Positions 44,533-55,659 of a stretch of 64,000 nucleotides of DNA are shown here, piece by piece. Source of the stretch: Branchinecta lynchi. Taxonomy: Eukaryota; Arthropoda; Branchiopoda; Anostraca; Branchinectidae. The translations under genes and the position numbers were made by a program. The stretch lies in contig JAKZAP010000010.1 in assembly GCA_023053575.1 (NCBI GenBank), positions 11,121,225-11,185,224 on the forward strand, given 5' to 3'. How positions within the stretch are numbered: position 1 is the stretch's first letter; each line of letters starts with the position of its first letter. The notes beneath the pieces are model-generated. The model made no database searches. It was not told the DNA's origin and saw nothing but the letters and a program-made list of their open reading frames with translations.

Positions 44533-46190
44533 ACTATATCTTTCCCCAATGCAGCATACTCAAGCACATCTGAAAGGTTTATATTGTTTGTAGCATTTTT
44601 AGACTTAAATAAGGCATTCGATAGAGTGGACAGACTTTTGCTAGGAAATATATTAATAGAAATAGGGTTGCCGGTTATGTTCGTAAAATTGATAGTTAGT
44701 ATGTATAGTGGAACAAAAGGAATTGTTAAAATATTAGGTGTAGGGATCTCGACGGTTTTTGAAAATAAGATAGGAGTAAAACAGGGGAGTACCCTGTCAC
44801 CGAGGTTATTTGCATTATTCATTAATGATTTAATAGAATTTTTAGAAAAGCGATGGGCACCGACAGTAATCTTAGGTTCAATAAAATTGTCAGTACTGCT
44901 TTTTGCTGACGATACGGCGTTGGTGGCAAAATCGGCAAACGAACTACAGATTTTAATAAATTTGGTTGAAGAGTATTTACTATCAAAAAAACTTCAAATT
45001 AATATAAAAAAGACGGAAGTTGTAATTTTCAGGAAAAAATCAAAGGGTACGGGCGATAAAGAACATAAATTTTATTTTGGAGGTAAAGAATTGAAAGTAA
45101 GTGAAACATATAAGTATCTTGGGTTTATTTTATCGAGTAATGGAAGTTGTAAAACGCATATAAAAGAAATGGTAACTAGAGGAAAAATAGCATCAGCAGC
45201 AATATTCAGAAACAGGACATTAATGGGTTTACAAGATCTGAAGATGCATAAACAAATATTTACATCGAAAGTGATGCCAGTGTTTCATTATGGGGCTGAA
45301 TTATGGGGATTTGATGCCGCTACACAACTAGAGTCGATTCAGTTGCAGTACTACAAAAGAGTATATGGATTGCACCAGACAACACATTCCCAAGCTTTAA
45401 AAGGAGACCTCGGAATATTTTCTGTTAGAAAAGGTAGGCTAATCCAGATGCTTAGATTCTGGCTTAAGTTAGTTGGAATGCCAGAAACTAGATTAGTCAA
45501 GGCTGCGTATAGTGAGCTTCTTAAAATGGGTAAGAAAAGAACTTGGCCGTTCCAGATTAAAGCACTGCTGGATGAAGTAGGGCTATCATTTGTGTGGAAC
45601 GATGGCCTTGGACCAACAACGGATCACAGTGGAATAATAAAGAAGGTGATTGAGATTTTGCAAGACCAGGAGAGACAGCAATGGCGGGGCGCGGTTGAAA
45701 GGTCAGAATCGCTAGTCTTATATAAATCTGCAAAATCTATTTTTGGAGCGGAGTATTATTTTAAACTAAATTTGCCTAATAAGTACCTCAGATACTGGAT
45801 TCAGCTGAGAGCGAATTGCCTACCAGTACATAGGAAACTTAAATTTGTAAAAAGAAAAAATGGAGAACCGAGTTTGGCGACACCCTGCCCTTTATGTAAT
45901 GAAGGGAATGATGATTTGGAGCACTTTTTGCTGAAGTGTCATGAGCTTTCTGATTTAAGGGTGTCTCTGCTTGGGTGGAATTTGCGGCTTCCAGACATCT
46001 TGGATTGTACATCGGCGCAGATAATATGTAAAGTGTGTAGATTTATCGATGAAGGAGTGAAATTTCGAGAGAATAGAAGTTGAATTTTTGTTATATTTTG
46101 TTTAATTTAGTTGCTTAATTAGTGTATAACTTGTTCATGTATATGGCCTCTGGCTTTAAATACAGATTATTATTATTATTATTATCTACG
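44533..46190 (+). mobile_element. 5'-truncated non-LTR retrotransposon with RT and CCHC knuckle
   Basis: An uninterrupted plus frame runs from about 44536 (NAAYSSTSERFILFVAFLDL) to the stop at 46083, over 500 codons. It shows LDLNKAFDRVD (motif A), GVKQGSTLSPRLFALFINDL (motif B), LLFADDTALVAKS (motif C, FADD), KTEVVIFRKK (motif D) and YKYLGFILSSNG (thumb). It ends with CPLC...LEHFLLKC, a CX2CX8HX4C knuckle. The TTG at 44584 is not a start; the 5' part with the endonuclease is missing. A tail of ATT repeats at 46167-46187 marks the 3' end. The intact frame suggests a fairly recent insertion. Clade not assigned. Confidence 0.92.
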
Positions 46191-46376
46191 TCAATCTTCG
46201 TCTGCGACCTTACCACGAAATTAGGTCCGAGTCTTAATACGCGACAGAAGTGCTATACACAGCAAATGAAGGACGAGAAGTGCGCTTTTAGAATAACTTA
46301 AAAGAGATCATTTTCGAGTAGTATGCGTCTCCTGAATTTTAGGAAGGCTATTCAGATATGCTTTAACACTAGCATA

Positions 46377-46680
46377 CAGGGGCATCACGTTTGGGGGGGA
46401 CGCCCCCCCCCCAATGTTGCCGGACAGTCGGCAAAAAATAGCTGAATCGGCGATTTTTCGTTGAAACAGTCGATTTTTTTTCGGAAACAGTCAATTTTTC
46501 TTCAAAACAGTCGGTTTTTCGTAAGTTGTTTCTGAAAAACGGTCGATTTTTCTTGAAATCAGTCGATTTGTCATCAAAAGAGTATTTTTTTTTCCGCAAA
46601 AAACACTCCGTAAAAATTACCAGCCAGTCGGTAAATGCCTTGCTCCCCCTCAATTTTATTTTTGGATAGTGACGTCGCTG
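46377..46680 (+). mobile_element. hAT-like MITE with CTAGCATA/CTAGGATA duplication
   Basis: It starts CAGGGGCATCACGTTTGG and ends GATAGTGACGTCGCTG, with flanks 7 of 8 alike. Interior as in the family. It lies about 190 bases beyond the retrotransposon tail. Confidence 0.85.
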
Positions 46681-46941
46681 CTAGGATAAAGGGCACAAAT
46701 TTACCTCCCGACTAGAATGAGCTATTCCAGCGTCTGCAGATCCCCTCCTGTCCTCGGAAACGAATTTCGGGAGTAGCCTATATTAATATCTTCCTTGCCC
46801 TTTTCAATCGTTGTTCCCAGCTCAACTTCGCTTTGTAATCGACATTTTTCCATCTGTTCTCGGCACACTGATTTCGCGGATCTCCTGTCATTTGATTTCT
46901 GATGGCTTTTCATTAGTTTAAAAATTCTACTCCTTCTTTTT

Positions 46942-48524
46942 GGGATCCCAAAACGTAAGTGGCGGAATACCTATGACATCGCAAAAGTTGTCCGTCTGTC
47001 CGTCTGTCCGTCCGTCTGTCCGTCTGTCCGTCCGTCAGTCTGTCCGTCTGTCCGTCTGTGCGCACCATAACTCTCGAAGGGAATGAGATATTTTGATGAA
47101 ACTTGGTGTGAGAATTCTATGAGTCAGGAGTAAGGTCGAGTTCGTAGATGGGCTCTATAGCCCTACGTTTAGGGGTGGGGGAGGGGGTTTAAATTAAGGG
47201 GCAAATGAAATATTTTTAAACAGATAATGTGACAGATTATGAGGTAAGAAGACATGCTTAACACGATGCTGAAAACCATTTTGTAATCGGAAAAGTAGCT
47301 CGTCCGGAATCCGGCCAAAACCGGAAAGTTTGTTAAAAGTAAAAGTTTTATTTGAAGTTGATTAAATGTTCGGATTATGGGTAAAAAGACACGGTGAACA
47401 CGATTGTGAAAACCTTTCTTTCACCGGACAAGTAGTTAGCCCGGAATCCGGCCGTAACCGGAAAGTCGGTTAAAAGTAAAAGTTTTATTTGAAGTTGATT
47501 AAATGGTCGAATTATGGGTAAGAACACATGCTGAACACGACTGTGGAAACCATTTTTTCACCGGACAAGTAGTTAGCCCGGAATCCGGCCAAAACCGGAA
47601 AGTTTGTTAAAAGTAAAAGTTTTATTTGAAGTTGATATTAAATGATTGAATTATGGGTAAGAACACATGCTGAACACGACTGTGAAAACCATTTTTCACC
47701 GGACAAGTAGTTAGCCGGGAATCCGGCCGAAACCGGAAAGTCTGTTAAAAGTAAAAGTTTTATTTGAAGTTGATTAGATATTCGATTCAGGGGTAGGAAG
47801 ACATGTTAAACACGATCGTGAAAACCATTTTATCGCCGGACAAGTAGTTCGCCCAGGATTTGGACAGAACTGGAAAGTTTGTTAAAAGTAAAAGTTTTAT
47901 TTGAAGTTAAACCGGATTTTTTTATAAGTTAAAGTTTTACTTGAAGTTGATTAGACGCTCTTTATACGGATATGGAGATACGGTGAATTCGTTTCTGAAT
48001 TTTTCGTGAAACTTGGCAGGCATCTCAGGGACTGGACAATTTTAACTCAAGAACAGTCATTTCTCCGATTTGACCATCATGGTGGGAGTGGAGCGAGGGG
48101 AATCCGGAATCTTGGGGAATGTCCAAATTTTGGAAGGGTGATCGGATCTTAATGAAACTTCAGATTTGGAAAACTTCAAGTCCAGAATAGATCCGGTGAC
48201 TTTGGGGAGAGTTGGAGGGTGGGAACCGGAAATCGTGTGACATGTCCAGAGTGGATGGATCGGGATGAAAACTTAAAACTGCCGAGTCGCCTGAAATTTG
48301 TCAATATTCAATTTGTGACTTTTTCCTAGTCTGAAGACTACAAATCAACTGTATTTGTATCTGATAAGCGCAGCATTCTGTAAAATACAATCAGTTTTTG
48401 GTATCCATCCTGTTTCATCCCCAACTATCAAATTTGATCTCTTTCTAATTATTACAAGTAAAAATATTTATCTGTCTACATTATATATTAGATTTTTGGG
48501 ATCCCATCGACACCTTTGGTCTTG
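46942..48524 (-). mobile_element. GGGATCCC element, copy D, with an inserted second repeat
   Basis: Reverse orientation: begins GGGATCCCAAAACGTAAG and ends ATCGACACCTTTGGTCTTG. A GTCCGTCTGTCCGTC microsatellite near the start is expanded here. Five tandem units occupy 47220-47950. At about 48000-48260 it carries AACTTGGCAGGCATCTCAGG, a unit of the TGGCACTTG-ended family, so two families have recombined or nested. Confidence 0.85.
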
Positions 48525-48549
48525 TTTCACTTGCAGTCAAACTTTGACC

Positions 48550-49150
48550 AAAAATCATGCACATAACCTTGTCTCTCACTTTTAGTTTATAAGGAATATC
48601 AGTGGTATCTAGTTAGACTTCACTTTAACAACTAACCTATATGTAATTTGACAGGCTAAAATCTGAAAGACCTGAGTGAGGCAGATGCATATCACATAGG
48701 AGTAGAACAGGTAGCCGAATAGCTGCCACCCTGAATCATATCTCCGGCCTAACGGGGTTATGCAACCTGGTTTAAACGACTCGGCTGGTCTTTAGGGACG
48801 GGTTTTTACGACTGAAGCTGGGCAGAGCCAAAAGTAATATTTTTTTAAACGACTCGGATTGTTTCTAATTAAAACGAATGCCCGGGACCTCGGCGAGGCA
48901 AACATAAACGACTGATACGACTTGGCAAAAGGCGGGGGGGGGGGGCCTGGAGTGGAGTGACCCCCCCTCACCCCCCCCCCATGGGCCACCCCTGCACCTA
49001 CTCTTTACATTACCTAAATCGAAAACCGAAACAAGTGAAATTTGCTGGTCCTCAAATATTCGTACTCAATTTTTTTGTTTATTAACTTCCATGAGCCTAA
49101 AGAATAAAATGCGGGAGTTACCGATTTATATAGTAAGACAAAATACCCAA
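48550..49150. other. Gap: low-complexity G/C tract, nothing recognised
   Basis: AACGACTCGG occurs twice (48775, 48847), and there is a G11 then C10 tract at 48931-48980. No gene is seen. Confidence 0.4.
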
Positions 49151-49159
49151 ACAACAGAA

Positions 49160-49605
49160 CCTAAGATGTAACCACGTTGGTGGCTGAAGCAGAGCACGTG
49201 GCTGTGTTGATTCCAGTGGTAATTTCGCCATATTCCGGTTCAGCGCTCCAAGTGGACAGTTTCTGTTAATCTCCCACTGTTCATAATCAACAATGGTGTA
49301 GACATAGTAAAAAGTCAGGTCCACAAAGGTAGTGGGTAACTTTCGCTTTCTGCTACTGAGATATATGCAAAAACCCCATTACTTGGGTCGCAGATTGCAG
49401 ATTTTCTACTCACCAACCTGTAGATCTATTTTACTATGTCTGACAAAAGTGCTGGTGGTGAGATATAGGGGTATTCACAGAAACTAGTCCGCTTGGAAGC
49501 GCTGAACAGGAATATGGTCAATTTAACATTGGAGTAGCAACCAGGCTCGTTGACTGAAATCAAAACTAGGATCCTGCCTCGGAATAGGGACACTGATTTT
49601 AGGAA
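49160..49605. repeat. Imperfect inverted repeat, arms ~180 bases
   Basis: CCATATTCCGGTTCAGCGCT and GACATAGTAAAA in the left arm recur inverted at 49395-49605 (GAAGCGCTGAACAGGAATATGG). The spacer is about 50 bases. It is probably a foldback MITE; its ends are not sharp. Confidence 0.7.
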
Positions 49606-49684
49606 GAATAAGCAGAAAACCAAAAAATTAGGGATCCTCAGTTTCTCGAAGTGAGGAGTGTTGATTTCGCTGTTGGCTAAACTA

Positions 49685-50297
49685 AACTAAAACTAAAACA
49701 TCATACGGCATCTCGGACGATTTTCTGGTGGGATTGTCGCGTCGAAAGAATTTGAACTGAATCCGACATCGGATGGAGAGTCGATTTAGAAAAAAAGAAG
49801 AATCCGAAGTTGTAAGAATATAGTTTAGTTAATTATATTCACTTTCCTCCCTATTTCAACCATCGCATCGCTTGCTGTTTTTTTCAATTGAACTTTTGAG
49901 GTTGGGGTTCCAAAAACACTCCCGAACCATCCTCGCTCGACAGGAGAACTGCCACACAGTTAACGTCAGTGTCCAACGATTGCCGGGCAAATTTTCTTTC
50001 ACTCAACTTTACCTCACACAAGCCAAGTTTAAGTCGGTCCGAGTTTAGCAGAAAAAGATGAAACGGGTCTCCTCGATCAAACTTATTCGAACGGTGCTTC
50101 CAAACTACTGTCCTATTCACCCTTTGAACATTGAATAACCCCAGACACTTTTGCCGGCAAAAGAAACATTTCTCACGACAGAGATTACTTTACCACGAGA
50201 AAGACACCGTTAAGAAAACATAAACAAACTAAAACATCATACGGCATCTCGGACGATTTTCTGGTGGGATTGTCGCGTCGAAAAATTTTGAACTGCG
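49685..50297 (+). repeat. Direct ~75-base repeats bracketing 470 bases
   Basis: AAACTAAAACATCATACGGC through GTCGCGTCGAAA is nearly identical at 49687-49752 and 50228-50285. Between them the minus frame 49884-50120 (78 codons, NKFDRGDPFHLFLLNSDRLK) is open but unrecognised. A solo duplication is as likely as an element with short terminal repeats. Confidence 0.6.
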
Positions 50298-50310
50298 TCT
50301 TTCACCCAAG

Positions 50311-50670
50311 CTTGGAGATGTTTTCGCGTGGATGGCTCTGGTCCCTTCGACCTCCCGTCGAGCTCGACGGATAGTTTCGCGTGAATGGCGTCGATCTTCT
50401 TGTCATTTTCACGTGTACGGATGGACAGGTGAACGGGCCATCCAGCTCGATCGACACCTCCCGTTCAAAATCGCTCCGAGGGCAGTGTTGAGCTGAACGG
50501 GGATACGGTGTGGGCTTTCCCACTCATATGCTCCTATTTAACTGAACGGGCATGGGTGGATGGAACCCATCTTCCTCAGCCGTTCAGCGCCCGATCGATT
50601 TTCTCATTTCCGCGTGGATGGGATCACCCGTTCAGCTCTACAACCATCCACGCGAAAACTCCCCTAATTG
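50311..50670. mobile_element. MITE with TTTTCGCGTGGATGG ends
   Basis: TTTTCGCGTGGATGG at the left is inverted as CCATCCACGCGAAAAC at the right. The interior is full of GTTCAGC/GAACGGG(C/A) words in both directions, so it can fold extensively. No protein is seen. Confidence 0.7.
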
Positions 50671-50716
50671 TGATACTGCTAACCATGTATGATGGCGCCA
50701 AACCGATTAGTGAGCT

Positions 50717-50885
50717 GAAATGCTAGATGGCCTCTATGCGATCTTACGCGCAGTTCTGACACGCTAGAGCCTTTCCCTATCGTTTCAAGTGTTCCAGTGC
50801 AATTACTACGTTTTCTTGCGACGAAATACTGGTGTGGTGTACGTCTATTGTGTTATTTGTGTTCGATGGCAAAGCCTTTCTTCGA
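50717..50885 (+). repeat. Partial copy of the GCTAGATGGCCTCTATGCGA repeat
   Basis: This is over 95 per cent identical to 51705-51875. A third, more diverged copy is at 53958-54490. It ends at 50885, where the GCCTGGAATTCC cluster begins. Confidence 0.8.
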
Positions 50886-50894
50886 AAAACCCGT

Positions 50895-51075
50895 AGGGAA
50901 AAAAAAGGTCTGAAATCCAGACAAAGCCTGGATTCCGGGCATTTTGCCTGGAGATCCAGGCGTTTTGCCCGGATTTCCAGGCTGCAGCCTGGAATTAAAA
51001 CACTTAACTGGATTTCCGGACAAATTTTCTCTGGAATCCAGGTAATGATGTTTCTTTCCTGGAATTCCAGGATAG
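50895..51075. repeat. Cluster of CCTGGAATTCCAGG-like short palindromes
   Basis: At least eight copies of (A/C)CTGGAT(T/A)TCC or its inverse occur in 180 bases, for example GCCTGGATTCC, GGAGATCCAGGC and CTGGAATTCCAGG. The stretch could form multiple stems. A GGTTCGATTCC at 51071 resembles a tRNA B box, but no A box or tRNA fold accompanies it. Confidence 0.5.
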
Positions 51076-51100
51076 TCGCTGGTTCGATTCCCAATGGTCC

Positions 51101-51500
51101 CTATTTTTATGACACTTGAGCTTACTCAAGTGCCATATACCGATCGTAATGTCTGTCTGTCTGTCCGCATTTTGCTAGTTTTGGGCACTTCCACATGACC
51201 TAGGACTAGGACGATACAACTTGGCAGGCTTATCAGGGACCCAACCTGATTAACTTGGAAATAATCACTTCCCCGATCCGATAATCAGTGGGGGAGTGGC
51301 AAGATGGGGAATCCGGAAATTAGTAACATTCATAACTTTAGAACGGATAATCGGGCGTGCATTAAACTTGACAGTTGTCAAGAACAAGTGTCTTGGATGT
51401 TCATCGGCAGATTCGGTTTGGATCCGATAACTCGGGGAGCGGCTGGAGGGGGACATCCGAAATCTCTCGAAACGCTTCTTCTAGTTTTTGTCAAACCCCT
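51101..51500 (+). mobile_element. TGGCACTTG-ended element, left end only
   Basis: It starts TTTTTATGACACTTGAGCTT, then CTCAAGTGCCATATACCGA, a GTCTGTCTGTCC run and one core unit with GGGCACTTCCACATGACC. The right end is missing. Confidence 0.75.
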
Positions 51501-51579
51501 ACCCCTTTCTTCACAATAGTCTAGCTCTGCGCCTGTATAAGTCATTCTTTCATCACACTAGTATAGCTCTGCTCTTGGA

Positions 51580-51960
51580 TGAGTCATCCTTTGCTTAAAT
51601 TCATTCGGAGAGAGCTAGAGCAATCGAAGGTCGAATGGGTTTGGAATAATATGACAACAGCGGCTTCTCTGGCCAAACAAAACCACCATGGTATACGCAT
51701 TTCTGAAATGCTAGATGGCCTCTATGCGATCTTACGCGCAGTTCTGACACGCCAGAGCCTTTCCCTATCGTTTCAAGTGATACAATGCAATTACTACGTT
51801 TTCTTGCGACGAAATACTGGTGTGGTGTACGTCTATTGTGTTATTTGTGTTCGATGGCAAAGCCTTTCTTCGAACAAGCAAGCAGTTAAAGCAAGTAAAT
51901 CAATCGTTGTAGAGAGATTGCGAATAGTTGTGATATTGTCAAGCTGAAATACAGTAGAGT
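51580..51960 (+). repeat. Longest copy of the GCTAGATGGCCTCTATGCGA repeat
   Basis: A 122-codon plus frame (LKFIRRELEQSKVEWVWNN, MLDGLYAILRAVL) spans it. The partial copies at 50717 and 53958 show this is a dispersed repeat. Whether it once was coding is open; the substitutions I see do not favour third positions clearly. Confidence 0.6.
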
Positions 51961-52182
51961 TGTAAATTCGACAAGATTGGCTTAGGTATCGCCACTTTCC
52001 AAATCCGACCATTCCTTAAAGTACCGATCATGGCCGCAAATTACAAGAAATACTTTTAAACCAAATATGCATTTTCATGATCCCCATGAGCCCATTACCA
52101 TTTTTGCCTCAAGGGTTTTGCTTACAAATGGGGTTCTAGCTCCCTTAAAGTGCACATCTCCCCCGCAACAAAGTTACTTTTT

Positions 52183-53158
52183 GGGATCCCAAAACGCAAG
52201 TGGAGGGATACCCATGACATCGCAAAAGTTGTCCGTCTGTGCGCACTATAACTCTCGAAGGGAATGAGATATTTTGATGAAACTTGGTGGAAGGCTTCGT
52301 TGGGTCAAGAGTAAGGTCGAGTTCGTAGATAGGCTCTGTAGCCCTACATTTAGGAGTGGGGGAGGGGGTTTAAATTAAGGGGCAAATGAAATACTTTTAA
52401 ATAGATTATCTGATAGTCGATTATGGAGTAAGAAGACATGCTGAACACGATGTTGAAAACCATTTTGTCATCTGACAAGTAGTTAGCCGGGAATCCGGCC
52501 GCAACCTGAAAGTTTGTTAATAGTAAAATTTATTTGGAGTTGATTAGATGTTCGATTCATGGGTAAGAAGACATGTTGAACACTTAGGTGAAAACAATTT
52601 TCTACCCGGACAAGTAGTTCGCCCGGAATCTGGACAAAACCGGAAAACTGTTAAAAGTTAAAGTTTTATTTGTAGTTGATTAAATATCTGACTTAGGGGT
52701 AAGAAGAGATGCTGAATCCGTGTATGACAATCATTTTTTAGCGGACATATAGTTCGAACGGAATTCGGCTGGAGCCGGAAAATCTCTTATAAGTTAAATA
52801 TTTATTTGAAGTTGATTAGATGTTCAGTAATGGGAAAAGAAGATACGCTGACTTCGTTTTTGAGCTTTCTTTTTTCGCCGGATATAGTTGCTGAATTCGG
52901 CCGAAACCGGGAAATTGGCAAAAATGGCAGGAAGTTTTCGTCAAAGCAGATATGACTTATATGGGTAAACACACATGCTGAATCCATATCTGGACTTGGT
53001 TTTCTCAGATGATTAGCTATTTGGCCTTAATCTGTTTCTGAATTTTAATAGTAAACATTTTCAAAAACTCTGGCGAAGACTGGATTTGGCTAACACAAGA
53101 CCCAATTGTCTGGATCAAATATTGAATTTTTGGGATCCCATCGAAACCTTTGGTCTTG
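52183..53158 (-). mobile_element. GGGATCCC element, copy E, in another repeat
   Basis: It runs from GGGATCCCAAAACGCAAG to ATCGAAACCTTTGGTCTTG. The left flank (TTTTGCCTCAAGGGTTTTGC ... GTTACTTTTT) and right flank (ATCAAACGATACATC) match a continuous uninterrupted copy at 54640-54790 (ACTTTTTATTACCAAACGAT). This is an empty site and fixes the ends at GGGATCCC and GGTCTTG next to a T run. Confidence 0.85.
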
Positions 53159-53349
53159 TTATCAAACGATACATCTCAACCCATGGTCATTTGTGCCACA
53201 AGGATTCTACTTTAGACCAAACGGTACATATCAATGATCCCTAAGAACCTGCTATCGTTTTTGCCTCAAAAGGTTTTGCTTACAGATGCATTTCTAGCTC
53301 CTTTAAAGTCCGCATCGTCACAGCCAAATTCAACAATAAAATACTTTTT

Positions 53350-53957
53350 GGGATCCCAAAACGTAAGTGGAGGGATACCTATGACATCACAAAAGTTGTC
53401 CGTCTGTGCGTCTGTGCGCACTATAACTCTCGAAGGGAATGAGATATTGTGATGAAACTTGGTGTGAGGATTCTTTGGGTCAAGAGTAAGGTCAGGTTCG
53501 TAGATGGACTATGTAGCCCTAAATTTAGGGGTGGGGGAGGGGGTTTAAATTAAGAGCAAATGAAGTATTTTTAAAAAGACAATATGATAGTCGATTATGT
53601 GGTAAGAAGACATGTTGAAGACGATGGTGAAAACCATTTTGTCATTTGAAAAGTAGTTCATCCGGAATCCGGCCAAAACCGGAAAGTTTGTTAAAAGTAA
53701 AAGTTTTATTTGAAGTTGATTAGATTTAGGGGTAAAAAGACATGTCGGTTTTCACGACGGTGAAAACCGTTTTTTCGCCGGACAAGTAGTTAGCCCGGAA
53801 TCCGGCCAAAACCAGAAAGTCAGTTAAAAATAAAAGTTTTCTTTGAAGCTGATTAGATGTTCAAGACATGCTGAACAGAATGGTGAAAACCATTTTCTCG
53901 CGGAACAAGTAGTTCGCCCGGAATCCGGCCAAAACCGGAAAGTTTGTTAAAAGTAAA
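53350..53957 (-). mobile_element. GGGATCCC element, copy F, truncated
   Basis: The GGGATCCC end and about three core units are present. It stops inside a unit at AAAAGTAAAAG, where the GCTAGATGG-family repeat begins. Its flank has the same TTTTGCCTCAA(A)AGGTTTTGC repeat as copy E. Confidence 0.8.
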
Positions 53958-54490
53958 AGTAATTACTACGTTTTCTTGCGACAAATTACTCTTGTGATGT
54001 ACGTCTATTGTGTTATTTATGTTTGACGGCGAAGCCTTTGTTCGAACAAGCAGACAGTTAAAGCAAGTAGTGGTAAATATATCTCTGTCTCAGTTCTGGT
54101 AAGGCTTCAGATCAGGGTTGTCCATTTCGCCTCTTCGCGGCTGGGCAGCGTTGCCTGGGTCACTTAAATTGACTCATGCAGGTCCGCTGTCCTCAGAAAG
54201 TTGATGATTGTCTGGATGATGGATGCTTCAGCAGCAGGGGGGAGAGTAGGATGCAGGAGGGATCCAGTCGATAGGTTGAGATGGTGCTTCTTGAACAGTG
54301 ACACCACCTGAGTTGGCGATGGCTGCACTGGAATAGGATGTGGTCCAGGGTCTCGTTCAGGGTTCTGCAGAATCGGCAGAGAGGGGAGGACGGGGGTTGG
54401 CCGTCAGGTGTCGGGATCTTATACGAGTCATCAATCATTGTAGAGAGATTGCGAATAACTGTGATATTGTCAAGCTGAAATACTGTCTCT
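53958..54490 (+). repeat. Third copy of the GCTAGATGG-family repeat, split by a retrotransposon scrap
   Basis: TTCTTGCGAC ... CAGTTAAAGCAAGTA (to about 54068) continues at TCAATCATTGTAGAGAGATT (54429 on) exactly as in the unbroken copy at 51580-51960, which reads AAGCAAGTAAATCAATCGTT. The insert is about 360 bases. Confidence 0.8.
54070..54428 (-). pseudogene. Non-LTR retrotransposon 3' fragment with CCHC knuckle
   Basis: The minus frame carries LCRFCRTLNETLDHILFQCS: CX2CX8HX4C followed by a Trp-containing tail, the knuckle seen after the RT domain in several non-LTR groups. Only about 80 codons remain; the RT part is lost. The insertion point is defined by the repeat it interrupts. Confidence 0.7.
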
Positions 54491-55252
54491 GGAGATCTTT
54501 TTCATGTCCGGACCGGATCTGACAAAAACTGGGGGTGGGGAGAATACGTGACCCCGGCTTAGACTGGAGAGATCGGGGTAGAACTTTCCAAATTCAACCA
54601 TTCCTTAAAGTACCAATCATGACCGCAAATTAAGAAAAATATTTTTAAGCAAAATATGCATTTTCATGATCTCCATGAGCCCATTACAATTTTTGCCTCA
54701 AGGGTTTTGCTTACAAATGAGATTCTAGCTCCCTTAAAGTGCGCATCTTCACCGCAAGGTCGAAAAGTACTTTTTATTACCAAACGATACCTTCTAGCTA
54801 CTAACAGGTGAAAGAAACCATAGACGAAGCAGAGGTCCGTCTCCTCGAAACGGGAAATTACGCAGCAACAATTCAAAGAAGAAAGTACTTGATATAAACG
54901 TCGAAACATATTGAAGACCACTGAACCGCCCAACGAAGAAGAGAAGTTCTAGAAATGCCTTTTACAGTACTTTTTACATACTATTGTGTAATGAAATAAT
55001 AATCGACTCTGTACAAAACTCCCAAACAAAAAACTCCCGACAACATTTTGCCTATTCTTGCAAGTGCCATATGAGGTTTCAGCTCTCGTTTCATTTGTAG
55101 CGAGGGTAAGTTGCTTTTCCCTGTAAGTGCCAGTGTTCGCAAACCTTAAATGGGACGATATCTACGGAAAAGAACCGAAAGCGTCGGATATTTCGGCACC
55201 TGCATTAGGCGAACCTTACATTTTTTGCTTCTTGGGGAAAGGTGAGGAGAAA

Positions 55253-55648
55253 CATGAAAGATGTGAACCGAAATAGAAGCAGCGAACAAGTAAATTTTCA
55301 CTGAAAGCTTGCACAGATATAACACCGGCAAAAGAGAGTTCTTCTGTTCGGTTTGATTCTCGCTTGCCCTGTCTGGGGTCAGGTCACTGCAGCCGTTAAA
55401 TTGCATGTTTTTTTGCAAATACTACTGACACTGAAATAAATGATGTGAAAGATGTGAAAGATGAAAGACATGAAAGATTTGAACCGAAATAGAAGCAGCG
55501 AACAAGTAAATTTTCACTGAAAGCTTGCACAGATATAACACCGGCAAAAGAGAGTTCTTCTGTTCGGTTTGATTCTCGCTTGCCCTGTCTGGGGTCAGGT
55601 CACTGCAGCCGTTAAATTGCATGTTTTTTTGCAAATACTACTGACACT
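55253..55648 (+). repeat. Recent tandem duplication, period 216 bases
   Basis: The copies at 55253-55432 and 55469-55648 (CATGAAAGAT to CTGACACTGAAA) are almost identical over about 180 bases. The second is preceded by GATGTGAAAGATGTGAAAGA. Identical minus-strand peptides from both copies are a consequence. Confidence 0.9.
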
Positions 55649-55659
55649 GAAAAAAAACA

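Noticed and set aside
49884..50120. 78-codon minus frame between direct repeats as a gene
   Set aside because: No motif, no splice support and bracketed by repeats; kept only as a remark in the repeat entry.
51040..51090. tRNA suggested by GGTTCGATTCC
   Set aside because: No A box at the right distance and no cloverleaf can be drawn.
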